NCBI GenBank assembly: GCA_964016985.1
Contig: OZ024834.1
Location: 81,855,211 to 81,919,210 of the forward strand
DNA length: 64,000 nucleotides
Reading direction: 5' to 3'
Source: Anodontia alba
Taxonomy: Eukaryota; Mollusca; Bivalvia; Lucinida; Lucinidae
Made by a program: the position numbers and the translations under genes. The notes beneath the pieces were generated by a model, which ran no database searches, was not told where the DNA came from, and saw only the letters and a program-made list of their open reading frames with translations. Positions 55,001-64,000 of the stretch are shown in pieces. Position 1 is the stretch's first letter. Every line of letters begins with the position of its first letter.

Positions 55001-58000
55001 CAGAATGATTTGTAAGAAAGGTATTGTTTTGGCCTTATTTCCTCACAGAACATATATTTATGATATTTGTTAGAATCACCTCGTTTAGGCAATTCTAACA
55101 AATAGCCAAAACATATGTTTCTTTAAAGTATTAAATACAGTATTCTTGTATGATTTGTGACTAATTGTTACAATGTACCTCTTCAGTGACGGTTTTGTGA
55201 TAGTGGTATTGTCATTATAATGAATTTTGCTGTTGTATTGAGTGTTAGTATAAAGAGAGTTGTCTGTATTTCAACATGCTGAATTAAAGGGTATATAGGT
55301 ACACTTTCAAGGGAGAAAACTCTTTCAGAGTTATTTATCTCCCTCCTGGAAAGGAGCATACTCTTAACAGGAAAGAATTTGCTCTCTATAATTCTTTCAG
55401 AGTAGAACCCTTTACAGAAACAGATTTTATGTGAAAGAAAGCAAACAAGTGTGTGCTAATACCGAGTGATATCTGCACACTTGCTCCACTTTTTTATTAT
55501 TTTTCGGAGAAATGGACTATTCTAGAATGACAACTCTACAATTTTGAAAGCCATTTTAAGGGTAAAAATGCATTATTATAAGTTACCTTGTTAAAACATT
55601 GCTTCCAGCAGTAGTACAGATATTTGGGAAATTTTCTTTTGCAGTTATTTTAGGGAAAACACAGGTTTAGATGCAGATCCTGTTGATGTAGGTAGAGTTT
55701 CTTGCCTACCAGCTGTCTCTTGAAACAGTAGACATATTCTTCATTCTTTAATCTGTCATAGATTAATAATACATGCCTAAAAAAGTTTTTTTTTTGATGA
55801 TCTTGAACTAATATGCAAGGTCAGCATACATGAGGGGCAGTTTTTTTTTATTTTTCTAGGAAAAATTACTACAGTATTAACCCTAAATATTCTTTTTTGG
55901 AACTGTGTAACTCCTTACCGCACTTGTCCAAAAATCTGAACAAGTCCCTTTTACTACCTGTTGATGTGTATAAGTTGTAAATAGTGTATACCCTAATAAC
56001 CCTAAGTATTGGGACAGATAGACTTTTGCAAACAGTGTAGACCCAGATGAGATGCAGCATTATGCGGCATCTGATCAGGGTCTACACTGTTTGCCATACA
56101 TACGGCAATATTTTATACACATCAAGTAGTAGAATGGACTATTTCAAATTTTAGGACAAGTATGGTAAGTAGATAAGGTGTGCAAATACTTAGAGTAAAT
56201 ATGGTACATTGATCAGAAGCAGTGTCTCATATGTATTCAGACACACAGTCCTGAGCAAACAGTGTGCTGTTTGCTCAGGACTGTCTGTCTGAATACTGAA
56301 GGTGAATACAATATTTTGGTTTACTAGTATTTCACCTACATTGATTTATCAGACCTAAAGCTTAAATTGATATTTGTTGTCAGTCATTTAATCTTTTAAT
56401 GCTGTTTCTGTTTACAGTATGGGTATCATGCGGCTGGTGGAGTAGAGCATGTACCACCTGGTTGGGACTCCTGGATGGGACTGGTAATTTTATAATTCAC
56501 CTTCTCAGCTGATATGTTTCAAGAGCAGCAATGTGTAGCACTAATATGATGATGTCCGAGTGACCTTGAATGTACAGTGTTCAGATTTATGCCAAAATAA
56601 CAAAATATGCAAAATGCTTTGAAAAGTCACTGAGTGCAGCAAACATGTCCATTTATGCTTTCTTTCATCAACAATGCAAACTCAGAAAATCTTTTTTCAA
56701 AAAAGTCAGTAATTGTGCTAGATTCTTTTTTAACAGAACAGTTTTCTAGGTTCTACATATAGTATTTCTCATAAAATAAAATATATAAAACTGGGAAATA
56801 TGTTTGTCTTTAGGGAAAATGCTACAGATACATTTACATTTATGCCAGATGAGTGGCATTTTCAGTAAAAGCAGATTAGTGGTTGATAATAGCAGAACCT
56901 GTACAGATTATCTGCGATCGTTGACCCCCTTGTGACCTCAGTAAGCAGTGCTGCTATCATGTACCTGTAGATAACTAATGAAGAATGTGTACAAACTACC
57001 GTATTTGATCTAATTACCGCACATACCCTTATAAGCGCACAATCGAGAAATTCCGTAGTTTTCAGATTACAGCCAATGTAATTTTTCTTTACTTCTTTAT
57101 AAAGGCATATGTTGTGGGTACTCATGTGAATTGCATCGACTTGTCGATGCAATTCAAATGAGTACCCACAACGTATGCCTTTATAAATAAAATTAGAAAA
57201 AAAATGCATAATTATCATCAAACAAGGCCTTTTCTGACTTTTTTTTAATCGTGTATCCTTAGCAGGTAGATACGTATTTTACCACAGCCGAGTGTTCCCT
57301 GTAATTTTGAAAAACCTAAGCGCACAGTGCAGTAATTAGGTCGAATACGGTAATTACATTTTGCTTTGAGTGATGTTATTGGCCTTATCTGTTCCTGTAT
57401 TGAATCAGGAATGCATTTTGGAACCTAAAGTTAAGCCTTGAGCCTTTTATAAGGGGTAAAAGATATAAAGATTATAAACAACATTTGAATTTCACCTTGA
57501 TTACATAGGCCAACACTGAATATGTACTAGAATATATTTTTGATAAAAATATTGGTGAAAAAAAAATATTGAAAACCATATTTTTTTTATTAAATTTTAA
57601 ACAGGGTTGATAACAGCTTGTTGTCGGTACTTGATTTTCTCTAATTTCTGTCTGTGCATTTTAAAAATCTTCTTATGGCATTGAGCATTCAGCACACCTG
57701 TATGCAGACAATGTAGCTAATGTGGTTGCATTTCCCCTCATACCATTCATGTTACCATATTTACAGTTTTAGTTGGACAGACAGGCCTGAGCAAACAGTG
57801 AAGACCTAGAATGTGGCGTCTCATCATGGGCTACACTGTTAGCCACTCATCCAGCAATTTTTAGACACAACATTGGGTAGTAAATTGTGTTTGTTCAGTT
57901 TTTAGAAAGGCTGGCCTCGGTGGCTCAGTTGGATGCGCCATTTGACTGGAGACCAGGAGGTTGTGGGTTCAACCCCCGCCAAGATCGGCAACATTCTTTC

Positions 58001-61000
58001 GTAGAGATTGATCATGAAATATTTTCTACGGTCATTCTCTCTCTTCCACTGATTCAAGAAGGGCAGTTGTCAGTTTCTGGTGAAAGAATGTGCACAATAC
58101 TGATTAACTGCTTAGAGGACTAAGCCTGCCCAGTAAACGTGTTGCTAGGTAAACTGACCACGCTCGACATGACCCCATTGGGTTGTAAAACCTCAACACC
58201 AGCAAAAGTTTTTAGAAAAAGTATGGTAAGGAGTTGAGGTATACAAATACTTAGGGTAAATATGGCATTGTGTTTTTTTTTTTTTCCTTTTTATGATACT
58301 ACAAAATTTGCCCCAAAATTGAGATAGACAATCCTGAGGTAATAGTGTACATCAAGATCAAATTAGAAGAGCAGTTTGATCTGGAGATGCACCATTTGCA
58401 ATTCAGCAGTTACTTTCTACACATATCACAAAGTAGTCAAATAGAGTTGTTAAAATTTAACCCTAGTCCTGCTGAACCCGGATATGTCCTGCCTTTGCAA
58501 ACAGTGTAGATCCAGATCAGTTGGATTCTGAAGAAGCTAACTGATCTGGATCTGCACTGTTTGCCATTAAGTATGTGAATTTATATCAACAATCTGGATC
58601 AAGTAATGTGATTGGCTGAAAATTAGACATGGGCGTGGCATCTTTTTATTCAGTAGGACAAGGGTTAAGAGTAAAAATGGCAAGGTGTTGTTTTACTTCA
58701 CTGTCTTAACTTACTTGTCCGTAGTATTGAACAAGTCTGTTTGACTTCCTGATGATGTGTCAAAAAGTACTGGCTTAATAGCAAAACAGTGTATACGTGG
58801 ATCAAACTGCTACCATGGAACTGTTAGATCTAGGTCTGCACTGTTTGCTGAGGCTTCATAGTGCATTGGTAGCACATCTCACTGCTAATCAGGCCCCGAG
58901 GTTATAAAACTTTTCTCATGCTCAACTCAACTGACCATGAAATTTCACTTTGTCATAACAATAAAAATACCAACAATTAAACCTTTTTTTCATGCTCAGC
59001 TCAGCTGAGTTGAGCATGAAAATTTTTTTAAAAAATAATCAGTATTTTAAGATTTATAAGCAAAATAAATTTCATGCTTAGCTGAGTTGAGCACGAAAAA
59101 AGTTTTACAACCTCGGCACCAGGTGTCGCAAGTTTGATTCCCAACTTGGCCACAATTTTTCATGGAAATTGTTTATGAAAAAAATTTCTAGGATCATTCT
59201 CCCCTTCTTTTAGTTCAAGAAGGGCAATTGTCAGTTATTCGCAAAGTATATGCACAAAGTACTAGTTGACCACTTAGACGATTAACCCAGCCAAGGAAAA
59301 GAGTAAGTTGGTTAACTGACTGGCTTAACATGGCCATAACAGTGTTGACTGGGTTGTAAAACTCCAAATTAAATCAGGAATGTTAGTCTGTACACTTAGG
59401 ATAAATATAGTATTGGTTTACCCTATCTTCTACTGATACAGTTAGGTAATAATTTTTGTATTTCATGATTTTCAATTTCCATACGTATATTTCAGGTTGG
59501 TAATTCAGTATACTACAACTACAATTTGTCGGTAGATGGTAAATTGGAGAAACATGGCAGTATGTATCCCTCAGACTATCTTACAGATGTAATTGTAAGT
59601 AGAAGTTTCATCATTTAAGGGGCATTGATAAGTTTTAGGGGAGGTAACTCTTTCAAAACTGCCTCCCGTCTGAAAAGGGGCCTACTCTAAAAGGAATGAA
59701 TTGGGAGCAGGTGCTTTTCAGAAGGGTTTTGGTAGGCAGAAAGACAAACAGGAAGTCACAAAAGTTGCCTCCCATGTACAAAATGGGAAGATCCTTTCTG
59801 ATCTAATGTATTTATACTGCTTAAAAGAACTAATGTGCAAAAGATGTAAAGTTTGCTATTTGATTTCAATACTGAAATCCAAATTTCATTGAGTTCATTT
59901 TTACCCCATCAGCTTCAGTGTCAATGCTGATTTTCAACAAAACAATGCTGAAATACCCTTTACTCCCTCTTATCTAGAGCTCTGTTCTTTTCATTTAGTT
60001 TTGGACACATTTCCACCAACAATACTTGGCTAGCTCCTATTCACTACACAAACAACTTACCGCCATGTTGGGTTAATGTAAGAATATTTGTGTATAGGCG
60101 GTTACCGGTTTGATTTCCAGCTGAGTTATACTAAAAACTTTAAAAAATGATCTAGCTGCTCTTTTGCTTGGTATTCAGCATCAAGAGAGATAGTAATCAG
60201 AACTGGTTAGCCTGCTGTCTGAATGGTGTTACTTGGTGGAATATAATTTCGTGTGTCTTATGCATTAATAGTTCAATGAGGTACATATAGCACACTAAAA
60301 AAGTGAGCAATTAGCTTCCTCTGACTATTTGAAATATATCACATGTAATGTCAGGCCTTATTTTCCCAGAAAATTAATAAAAGAAAATATTTTAAAATGT
60401 CTGCTGCTTTTGTGATTGGTGCTTTAATGTTAAAATTCAGTTTTATATCAGTTCAATATATGGCATCATTAAAATATTCTATATTCATATTTCTTTGAAT
60501 GTACTGAATTATTTTATTTTCAATTTAACCCTTGCCATGCTGAATAAATTAATTTTCAGTCAGTCAGATTACTTGATCCAGGTTGTTGGTAGAAATTCAC
60601 ATATATTTGTACTTAATGACAAACAGTGCAGATTCAGATCAGCTGGTTTCTTCAGACGCCAGCTGATCTGGATCTACACTGTTTGCAAAGGCAGGGCATA
60701 TCCAGGTTCAGCAGGACCCGGGTAAATGTATTTTTTATTTTAGCATAAAAGGGCTAGACAGTTTTTGGACACAAAGTCCAAGGAGAAACCATTTTTCATG
60801 ATGATGTCAACACCAGCCTGCCATGGACCATTTACATCAGCTCCACAGTATAATAGCAGTTTCGCTGATAAACAAGCACCAAGAAATGGCAGTTATAATG
60901 TCAAAGCTCAGGTTCTTTTAATTTTCACCACATCAGTACATTTAACCCATTGTAGACTGAATAGACTCTCCCATACTATATACTGAAAGAGTCCACTTTC

Positions 61001-63254
61001 AATTTTAGGTATGTCCAGCTATGCGATTTAGATATTCATAAAAGAAAAATGACTAAACTATTTACAAACAGAAGAGACCCTGATCAGATGCCGCATTCTG
61101 CAACGTCTGATCTGGGTCTGCACTGTTTGCCAATTACCCTTTTAGAGGTCTCCAGACTACGATGGGTTAATCTTTTAATTTTGACAATAACAGTACTTTT
61201 AATCTTTTGAGTTTAATATTTACAGTAAGTGGAACCTAGTGAATGGTCACATTTCAATAACAGCAACCTACTCATAATAGCCTCTTTTCTGATTTCCCAA
61301 ATGTGCTGTTTTACTTCATATTTAAAACGCCAAGAAAACCTACATCTGAAAATGTTGTCTGTTTTTGTCGTCTGCTGAATATTCATGCAAACTTTTCAAA
61401 CCTATTTTTGCATACAGGCAAACAGTGTAGACCCTGATCAGACTGCTCCTAGAGAAGCAGTCTGATCTGGGTCCACACTGTTTGCAAAAATGACTTTTAA
61501 AATCACAAGCAGATGGCAAAGCAGACGACAATTGTTGTGATTGGCAGTTTAATGGTTAACATCACTATAATAGTCACTTCTCTACAGACTAGTTTTGTAT
61601 CTTCCAAAGGGTAGCTGTTGTAGGGAGTTGCACTATACTTTTAATCTTTTGATTTTGAGAAAAAAAAAAAAAAAAATAATCATGACCATGAGGTGAAAAA
61701 AGAGGAAAGTGTCATTATGTCATATGTGAACAGCTAAAGCTCAGATCAGCCTGCACCTCCACTCAGTCTGACTAGGCATTCTATGTTTCTCAACATATTC
61801 TATGGTAGCCTAGCCAGTGATTCAATAGTAGCCAGTGATTTTCAGTACATCTAGGTCATACCAAAAAAACACACAAAAAAACATGTTATGTAAGCATTCA
61901 ATTACAAAGTCTAAATTATAACTGACAAAAAGACTTCAAATACTTCCACCCATTTAGTAATACTTTGTTGAAAATATGAATTAATTATAAAATTACAGCA
62001 TTCCAATTCTGTAATCCCTGCAGCCTTTGACCATGATGTATTTAGACACTTAAAGCTTATTCTGGACAAGTAACATTTAGTTTTCAGCAGGGCCTGGTTG
62101 TTCAAAGCGTCATTAGCTTAACGAGCTCGTTAAGGGTCATTTCGTTAACTGTTTTAGCAGATTCAATATACAATATTCTGATATTTTTTGCTGAAAAAAT
62201 GTGAGTAGCTTTTGCAATGCAAAAGCTACTCACATTTTTTCAGCAAAAAATTTCAGCATATTTGTGTATCACTCGATTTAAATTTTAACGAATCGTTAAC
62301 TAACGACATCGTTAGCTTTGAACAACTGGGCCCTGATTGCCATCTGTCTTGTTTGATTAAATGTAATAAAGTTATTGTAGATAAATACTATATTTCAGAG
62401 ATGGTGAAGGTACGAATGTTCATCCCTGAAGAAAGGATTATCAACCAAGGCTTTGATAATCATGTTTGAAGGATGAACATTCCTACTATCACCATCTCAG
62501 GAATGTAGTATTTATTTTATGACACTGAAATTTTAAAATGTACTACCACCCTGAAATATTAACAACAAAATAAGTTCAAACTCAGAATTGTCACCTAAAA
62601 ACTTCCGAAAGGCAGCAGCACCCCTTTTCATGGCCCTTAGTGTGCTTGATGAATCCTGTGTAGCTTGTAGCCATTTAAGGTCATCTTCAGTGATGCCAGC
62701 AAAAAAAACAAAAAAAACAAAAAAAAACAAAAAAAACAAAAAAAAAAAAACACTGCAATAATTTGATGTTGTTGCTGAAAGGTCAGCAAAAATATTGAGC
62801 TTTAGCTGATGTAAAAAAGCATAAAAGGAAAAATCTAAAGGGCAAAAAATGAACCATACCCAGCGGGCACATGATGTTTATACAACGTCGATGCAAAGTC
62901 ATGATTATTCGTTGAGGCGATGTTGTATAGATGTCATGTGCCTGCTGGGAGTGTGCTTCATTGTTGTGCATAAGTCAAATTTATCAGAGGGTGATAGTAA
63001 GTTTCCTTTTGTCTAAATATGACAATAATTTAGGATGTTTTTCTTGTTATTTTTGCACCAAAACATATCCTGTGGGTACTCATTGAACTTGCCTTGAGGC
63101 AAATTTGAGCACAAATTATCTTCTGACTATCCCTGTCAAATGAACTTATGTTTTCCTATGTATGTTTACAGAACAAACACTGGTTACTACGACAACCAAT
63201 AGTACCAATGCCAGATGATACTGTGGAGCTCTCAGATGACATCTTCAGAAAGAG
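51894..63254 (+). CDS. GNS: N-acetylglucosamine-6-sulfatase (GNS-like) gene, exons 1-7, 3' part beyond window
   Basis: Seven exons joined at GT-AG introns encode about 280 residues of a sulfatase. Joined order: signal region, metal-binding TDDQD (D45, D46), sulfatase signature CCPSR (formylglycine Cys about residue 81), GKYLNQ (K138), [35 protein letters not shown] (H224), APRNGSYN, then NKHWLLRQP and IFRKR. This order matches animal GNS, the lysosomal enzyme that removes 6-sulfate from N-acetylglucosamine 6-sulfate in heparan and keratan sulfate. Cys81 must be converted to formylglycine by SUMF1. The family is usually a little over 500 residues, so nearly half, including the second metal-site motif, lies past the window edge. 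The first six introns are phase 0. N-glycosylation sequons such as NNS and NCS fit a lysosomal route. No frame breaks are seen. Confidence 0.93.
53950..54009 (+). CDS. GNS: GNS exon 2
   Basis: 20 codons, [20 protein letters not shown], between acceptor AG (53948-53949) and donor GT (54010). It bridges the metal motif to the catalytic cysteine. Confidence 0.9.
54170..54389. mobile_element. GGGCCCAGTTGTTCAAA foldback, copy 3 (GNS intron 2)
   Basis: GGGCCTAGTTGTTCAAAGCG at the left, TTTGAACAACTGGGCCC at the right. Half of the central palindrome is missing compared with copy 4. Confidence 0.85.
54675..54878 (+). CDS. GNS: GNS exon 3: sulfatase signature
   Basis: 68 codons. [17 protein letters not shown] holds the C-x-P-S-R sequence modified to formylglycine (codon 54693-54695). 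[37 protein letters not shown] and LNQ follow. Acceptor TTTTTGCAG, donor GTAATG. Confidence 0.95.
54914..55264. mobile_element. Diverged TA-flanked pogo/Tc1-like MITE (GNS intron 3)
   Basis: TACAGTGAACCCTTGTTACA at the left and a degenerate inverse ending CTGTA at the right. Paired internal phrases CATTATAATGAAATGCTGTT / CATTATAATGAATTTTGCTG occur. An AAAACATAT-type hairpin sits inside at 55037-55125. Confidence 0.45.
55037..55125. repeat. AAACATAT hairpin inside intron 3
   Basis: GAACATATATTTATGATATTTGTTAGAATCACCTCG-type arms pair with GCAATTCTAACAAATAGCC and AAAACATATGTTTC. Confidence 0.55.
55290..55450. repeat. GAAGTCACAAA/TCTCCCT family repeat (intron 3)
   Basis: GGGAGAAAACTCTTTCAGAG, ATCTCCCTCCTGGAAAGG, ACTCTTAACAGGAAAGAATT and GAAAGCAAACAAG are in family order. 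Confidence 0.6.
55870..56206. mobile_element. TACCATATTTAC-ended MITE (GNS intron 3)
   Basis: TACAGTATTAACCCTAAATA at the left, AGAGTAAATATGGTA at the right. The central hairpin is CAAACAGTGTAGACCCAGAT ... GATCAGGGTCTACACTGTTTG. It also carries ACTCCTTACCGCAC inverted as GGTAAGTAGAT. Confidence 0.7.
56232..56296. repeat. 30-bp-arm hairpin (GNS intron 3)
   Basis: GTATTCAGACACACAGTCCT-GAGCAAACAG folds on CTGTTTGCTC-AGGACTGTCTGTCTGAATAC with a four-base loop. Confidence 0.85.
56418..56483 (+). CDS. GNS: GNS exon 4
   Basis: 22 codons including [16 protein letters not shown], a conserved GNS loop. Acceptor TTTACAG, donor GTAATT. Confidence 0.92.
56997..57352. mobile_element. TACCGTATTTGATCTAATTACCGCAC-type element (GNS intron 4)
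   Basis: TACCGTATTTGATCTAATTA is inverted as TAATTAGGTCGAATACGGTA, with subterminal AAGCGCACA / AAGCGCACAGTGC. A long hairpin (57097-57188) sits inside. Confidence 0.75.
57097..57188. repeat. ~45-bp-arm hairpin inside the intron 4 element
   Basis: TTTATAAAGGCATATGTTGT ... GGGTACTCATGTGAATTGCA pairs with TGCAATTCAAATGAGTACCC ... ACAACGTATGCCTTTATAAA, with only a few mismatches. Confidence 0.9.
57753..58267. mobile_element. TACCATATTTAC-ended MITE interrupted by a SINE
   Basis: TACCATATTTACAG at the left, CTTAGGGTAAATATGGCA at the right. The SINE at 57909-58206 and its target duplication lie inside, so the MITE was there first. Confidence 0.72.
57909..58206 (+). mobile_element. tRNA-derived SINE, full-length copy 3 (GNS intron 4)
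   Basis: A box TGGCTCAGTTGG and B box GGTTCAACCCC match Pol III consensus; the body and CTCAACACCAGC tail follow. A perfect 12-bp duplication AGTTTTTAGAAA lies at 57897-57908 and 58207-58218. It is in the same orientation as the host gene. Confidence 0.92.
58457..58668 (+). mobile_element. piggyBac-like TTAA MITE, family A copy 3 (intron 4)
   Basis: TTAACCCTAGTCCTGCTGAA and TTCAGTAGGACAAGGGTTAA are intact. The hairpin core is CAAACAGTGTAGATCCAGAT ... ATCTGGATCTGCACTGTTTG. Confidence 0.88.
58850..59367 (+). mobile_element. Diverged SINE interrupted by a foldback element
   Basis: The tRNA-like head GCATTGGTAGCACATCTCAC and TGCTAATCAGG is followed, after an interruption at 58896-59116, by GTCGCAAGTTTGATTCCC (B box), the body GTTCAAGAAGGGCAATTGTC and the tail TTGACTGGGTTGTAAAAC. 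Confidence 0.65.
58896..59116. mobile_element. CCGAGGTT-ended foldback nested in the SINE
   Basis: CCGAGGTTATAAAACTTTTC at the left is inverted as AAAAGTTTTACAACCTCGG at the right. The internal CATGCTCAACTCAACTGA / TCAGCTGAGTTGAGCATGAA gives multiple pairings. Confidence 0.75.
59496..59594 (+). CDS. GNS: GNS exon 5
   Basis: 33 codons; [17 protein letters not shown] and [10 protein letters not shown] match the family. Acceptor ATTTCAG, donor GTAAGT (near-consensus). Confidence 0.92.
59628..59790. repeat. GAAGTCACAAA/TCTCCCT family repeat (intron 5)
   Basis: GGGGAGGTAACTCTTTCAAA, GGCCTACTCTAAAAGGAATG, ACAAACAGGAAGTCACAAAA and GTTGCCTCCC in family order, shorter than other copies. Confidence 0.65.
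60525..60726 (-). mobile_element. piggyBac-like TTAA MITE, family A copy 4, abutting GNS exon 6
   Basis: TTAACCCTTGCCATGCTGAA at the left and TTCAGCAGGACCCGGGTAAA at the right. The core hairpin is CAAACAGTGCAGATTCAGAT ... ATCTGGATCTACACTGTTTG. Its right edge is about 18 bp from the exon start. Confidence 0.75.
60744..60911 (+). CDS. GNS: GNS exon 6: active-site histidine
   Basis: 56 codons; [20 protein letters not shown] contains the active-site-region His. Human-type enzymes usually have PxPHSPW here, so Cys before His and GPF after it are variants. Donor GTTCTT is weak. A MITE ends 18 bp before the exon. Confidence 0.92.
60942..61170. mobile_element. TTAACCCAT-type MITE (GNS intron 6)
   Basis: TTAACCCATTGTAGACTG and GACTACGATGGGTTAA are inverted with TTAA at both edges. 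The core is GATCAGATGCCGCATTCTGC ... AACGTCTGATCTGGGTCTGC followed by ACTGTTTGCC. Confidence 0.75.
61322..61559 (+). mobile_element. piggyBac-like TTAA MITE, family B copy 3 (intron 6)
   Basis: TTAAAACGCCAAGAAAA at the left, GGCAGTTTAATGGTTAA at the right. The core is CAAACAGTGTAGACCCTGAT ... GAAGCAGTC ... ATCTGGGTCCACACTGTTTG, with GCAGACGAC subterminally. Confidence 0.75.
62089..62333. mobile_element. GGGCCCAGTTGTTCAAA foldback, copy 4 (intron 6)
   Basis: AGGGCCTGGTTGTTCAAAGC at the left, TTTGAACAACTGGGCCC at the right. The centre is a perfect palindrome: TTTTTTGCTGAAAAAATGTG-AGTAGCTTTTGCA / TGCAAAAGCTACT-CACATTTTTTCAGCAAAAAA. Confidence 0.9.
62390..62505. repeat. Hairpin around GAGATGGTGA / TCACCATCTC (intron 6)
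   Basis: GAGATGGTGA..GGTA.GAATGTTCATCC pairs with GGATGAACATTC.TAC.ATCACCATCTC. The inner arms GATTATCAA.CCAAGG / CTTTGATAATC also pair. Confidence 0.8.
62550..62700 (-). pseudogene. Possible orphan coding fragment on the minus strand (intron 6)
   Basis: The minus strand reads [20 protein letters not shown] and [23 protein letters not shown], which looks like real helical protein rather than random translation. The layout resembles N-terminal parts of tyrosine-recombinase-like (Crypton/DUF3504-type) proteins, but I cannot name it. It is bordered by A-rich (AAAAAAC)n at 62700-62750 and does not continue. A remnant of a mobile-element gene or processed copy is the simplest reading. Confidence 0.35.
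62859..62949. repeat. CCCAGTGGGCACA foldback element copy (intron 6)
   Basis: CCCAGCGGGCACATGATGTT at the left, inverted as TGTCATGTGCCTGCTGGG at the right. The short centre has ACAACGTCG/ GATGTTGT. Confidence 0.8.
63172..63254 (+). CDS. GNS: GNS exon 7 (27 codons plus 2 nt)
   Basis: [20 protein letters not shown] then SDDIFRKR. Donor GT at 63255 splits the last arginine codon (phase 2). The remainder of the gene is downstream of the window. Confidence 0.88.
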
Positions 63255-63699
63255 GTTGTGTATTGGCCCTTAAGATGCTGATCACGTCTAAGCAGATGAC
63301 ATTTTGATATATATTTTTTAAATTTTTTGCCTAGCACGATTCATATGAAATGTCATCTGATTTCTCTGAAAACTTACAAAATCAATTTTAGAACATCATC
63401 TCTACATATTTGCTTTATGCTTTTACCATTGCCACTCTGTGGTCTAGAAGTGTCTAGATAGTTGAGTGTTTAGCACTCCTGCTTCACAGCACAGAGCCTT
63501 TCATTATCATCCTTTCAGCGTCTTGACATGACGCAAATAACGTTGAAAGGGATGTGAAACACTGAATCATCATCATCACTGTCTGTGTTTATACAGCAGA
63601 AAACAAACTGAATATATTTTTTTTTATTATTCCTAGAAAATAGGCTCAGGCATTACATGCAAACTGTCTTCGTTGAGGTGTTCATATGTGTTTGAAAAT

Positions 63700-63885
63700 C
63701 AGAGATCCTTTGCAAAGATGCTTTGACCTTTACCACTCTCTGGGCTGATTCAGCAGATGACAAATTGGAGATACTTTTCTTATTTTTCCCAGAAAACAGA
63801 ATTTAACATTTCAAAACCTGTTTTCTGGGAAAAGTAAGAACATTATTTCAAAATGTCGTCTGCTGAAAAATTTACCCAGAGTGCT
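63700..63885. repeat. GCAGACGAC-type foldback MITE (intron 7)
   Basis: ACCACTCTCTGGGCTGATTC and AGCAGATGACAAATTG at the left; AATGTCGTCTGCTGAAAAAT and ACCCAGAGTGCTAAG at the right. The central TTTTCCCAGAAAACAG pairs with CTGTTTTCTGGGAAAA. Confidence 0.75.
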
Positions 63886-64000
63886 AAGCGTTTTGCAGTT
63901 TTGGGTATCAGTGTCATTCATAGCTCCAGGTAAGCCACTTTTTTACAATGAAAAAAAAAGGTGATATTTTCTAATTTCTCCATGAAAACATGTAAAGGAT

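Noticed and set aside
57911..57985. Possible genuine tRNA gene (good A and B boxes)
   Set aside because: The head does not close a standard cloverleaf, and it continues into the SINE body with a target duplication outside the whole unit.
57887..58123. Open frame beginning in a SINE (also reverse-strand versions at 2351-2554 and 3567-3773)
   Set aside because: It is the SINE body read through; the same peptide appears wherever a SINE copy lies, and the sequence is a Pol III-type retroposon.

Overview
This is eukaryotic, AT-rich and very repeat-dense DNA. The combination of a lysosomal sulfatase gene with small exons, tRNA-derived SINEs, a chromodomain Ty3/gypsy retrotransposon and a great many short foldback/MITE-like elements fits a lophotrochozoan animal, most likely a bivalve mollusc. 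The clade call is inference; no species can be named from the sequence alone. There is a 200-base run of N (18768-18967), so this is a scaffold with an assembly gap.

Layout. (1) 1-22.4 kb holds no host gene I can support. It carries two minus-strand copies of a tRNA-derived SINE, a second retroposon family with a clear target-site duplication, two long degenerate tandem arrays (4.2-6.4 kb and 7.9-9.1 kb), a 276-bp inverted repeat flanking a decayed PIF1-helicase-like P-loop fragment, many hairpin elements, and a 19-bp minisatellite. (2) 22419-31005 is a complete, apparently very young Ty3/gypsy LTR retrotransposon on the minus strand: 610-bp LTRs differing at one position, a 4-bp target duplication, primer site, duplicated polypurine tract, gag with two zinc knuckles, and pol (protease, RT, RNase H, integrase, chromodomain-like end). 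A canonical -1 slippery heptamer sits at the point where pol opens. (3) 31-51.7 kb is a mosaic of MITEs and foldback elements, microsatellites and a 155-bp tandem array. Many MITEs are bounded by TTAA with CCC/GGG ends (piggyBac-like) and share one palindromic core. (4) 51894-63254 carries the first seven exons of an N-acetylglucosamine-6-sulfatase gene (GNS-like, plus strand). The gene continues beyond the window, and its introns are full of the same MITE families.

How it fits together: the only clear host function is lysosomal desulfation of GlcNAc-6-sulfate in heparan/keratan sulfate. Almost everything else is mobile DNA. Gag and Pol of the retrotransposon form a self-contained, probably competent unit. 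The short elements are non-autonomous and no transposase for them is in the window. The strongest leads are the intact young retrotransposon with its frameshift site, and the palindromic module shared between MITE families with different termini, one of which abuts a sulfatase splice acceptor. I did not find a convincing wholly new gene system.
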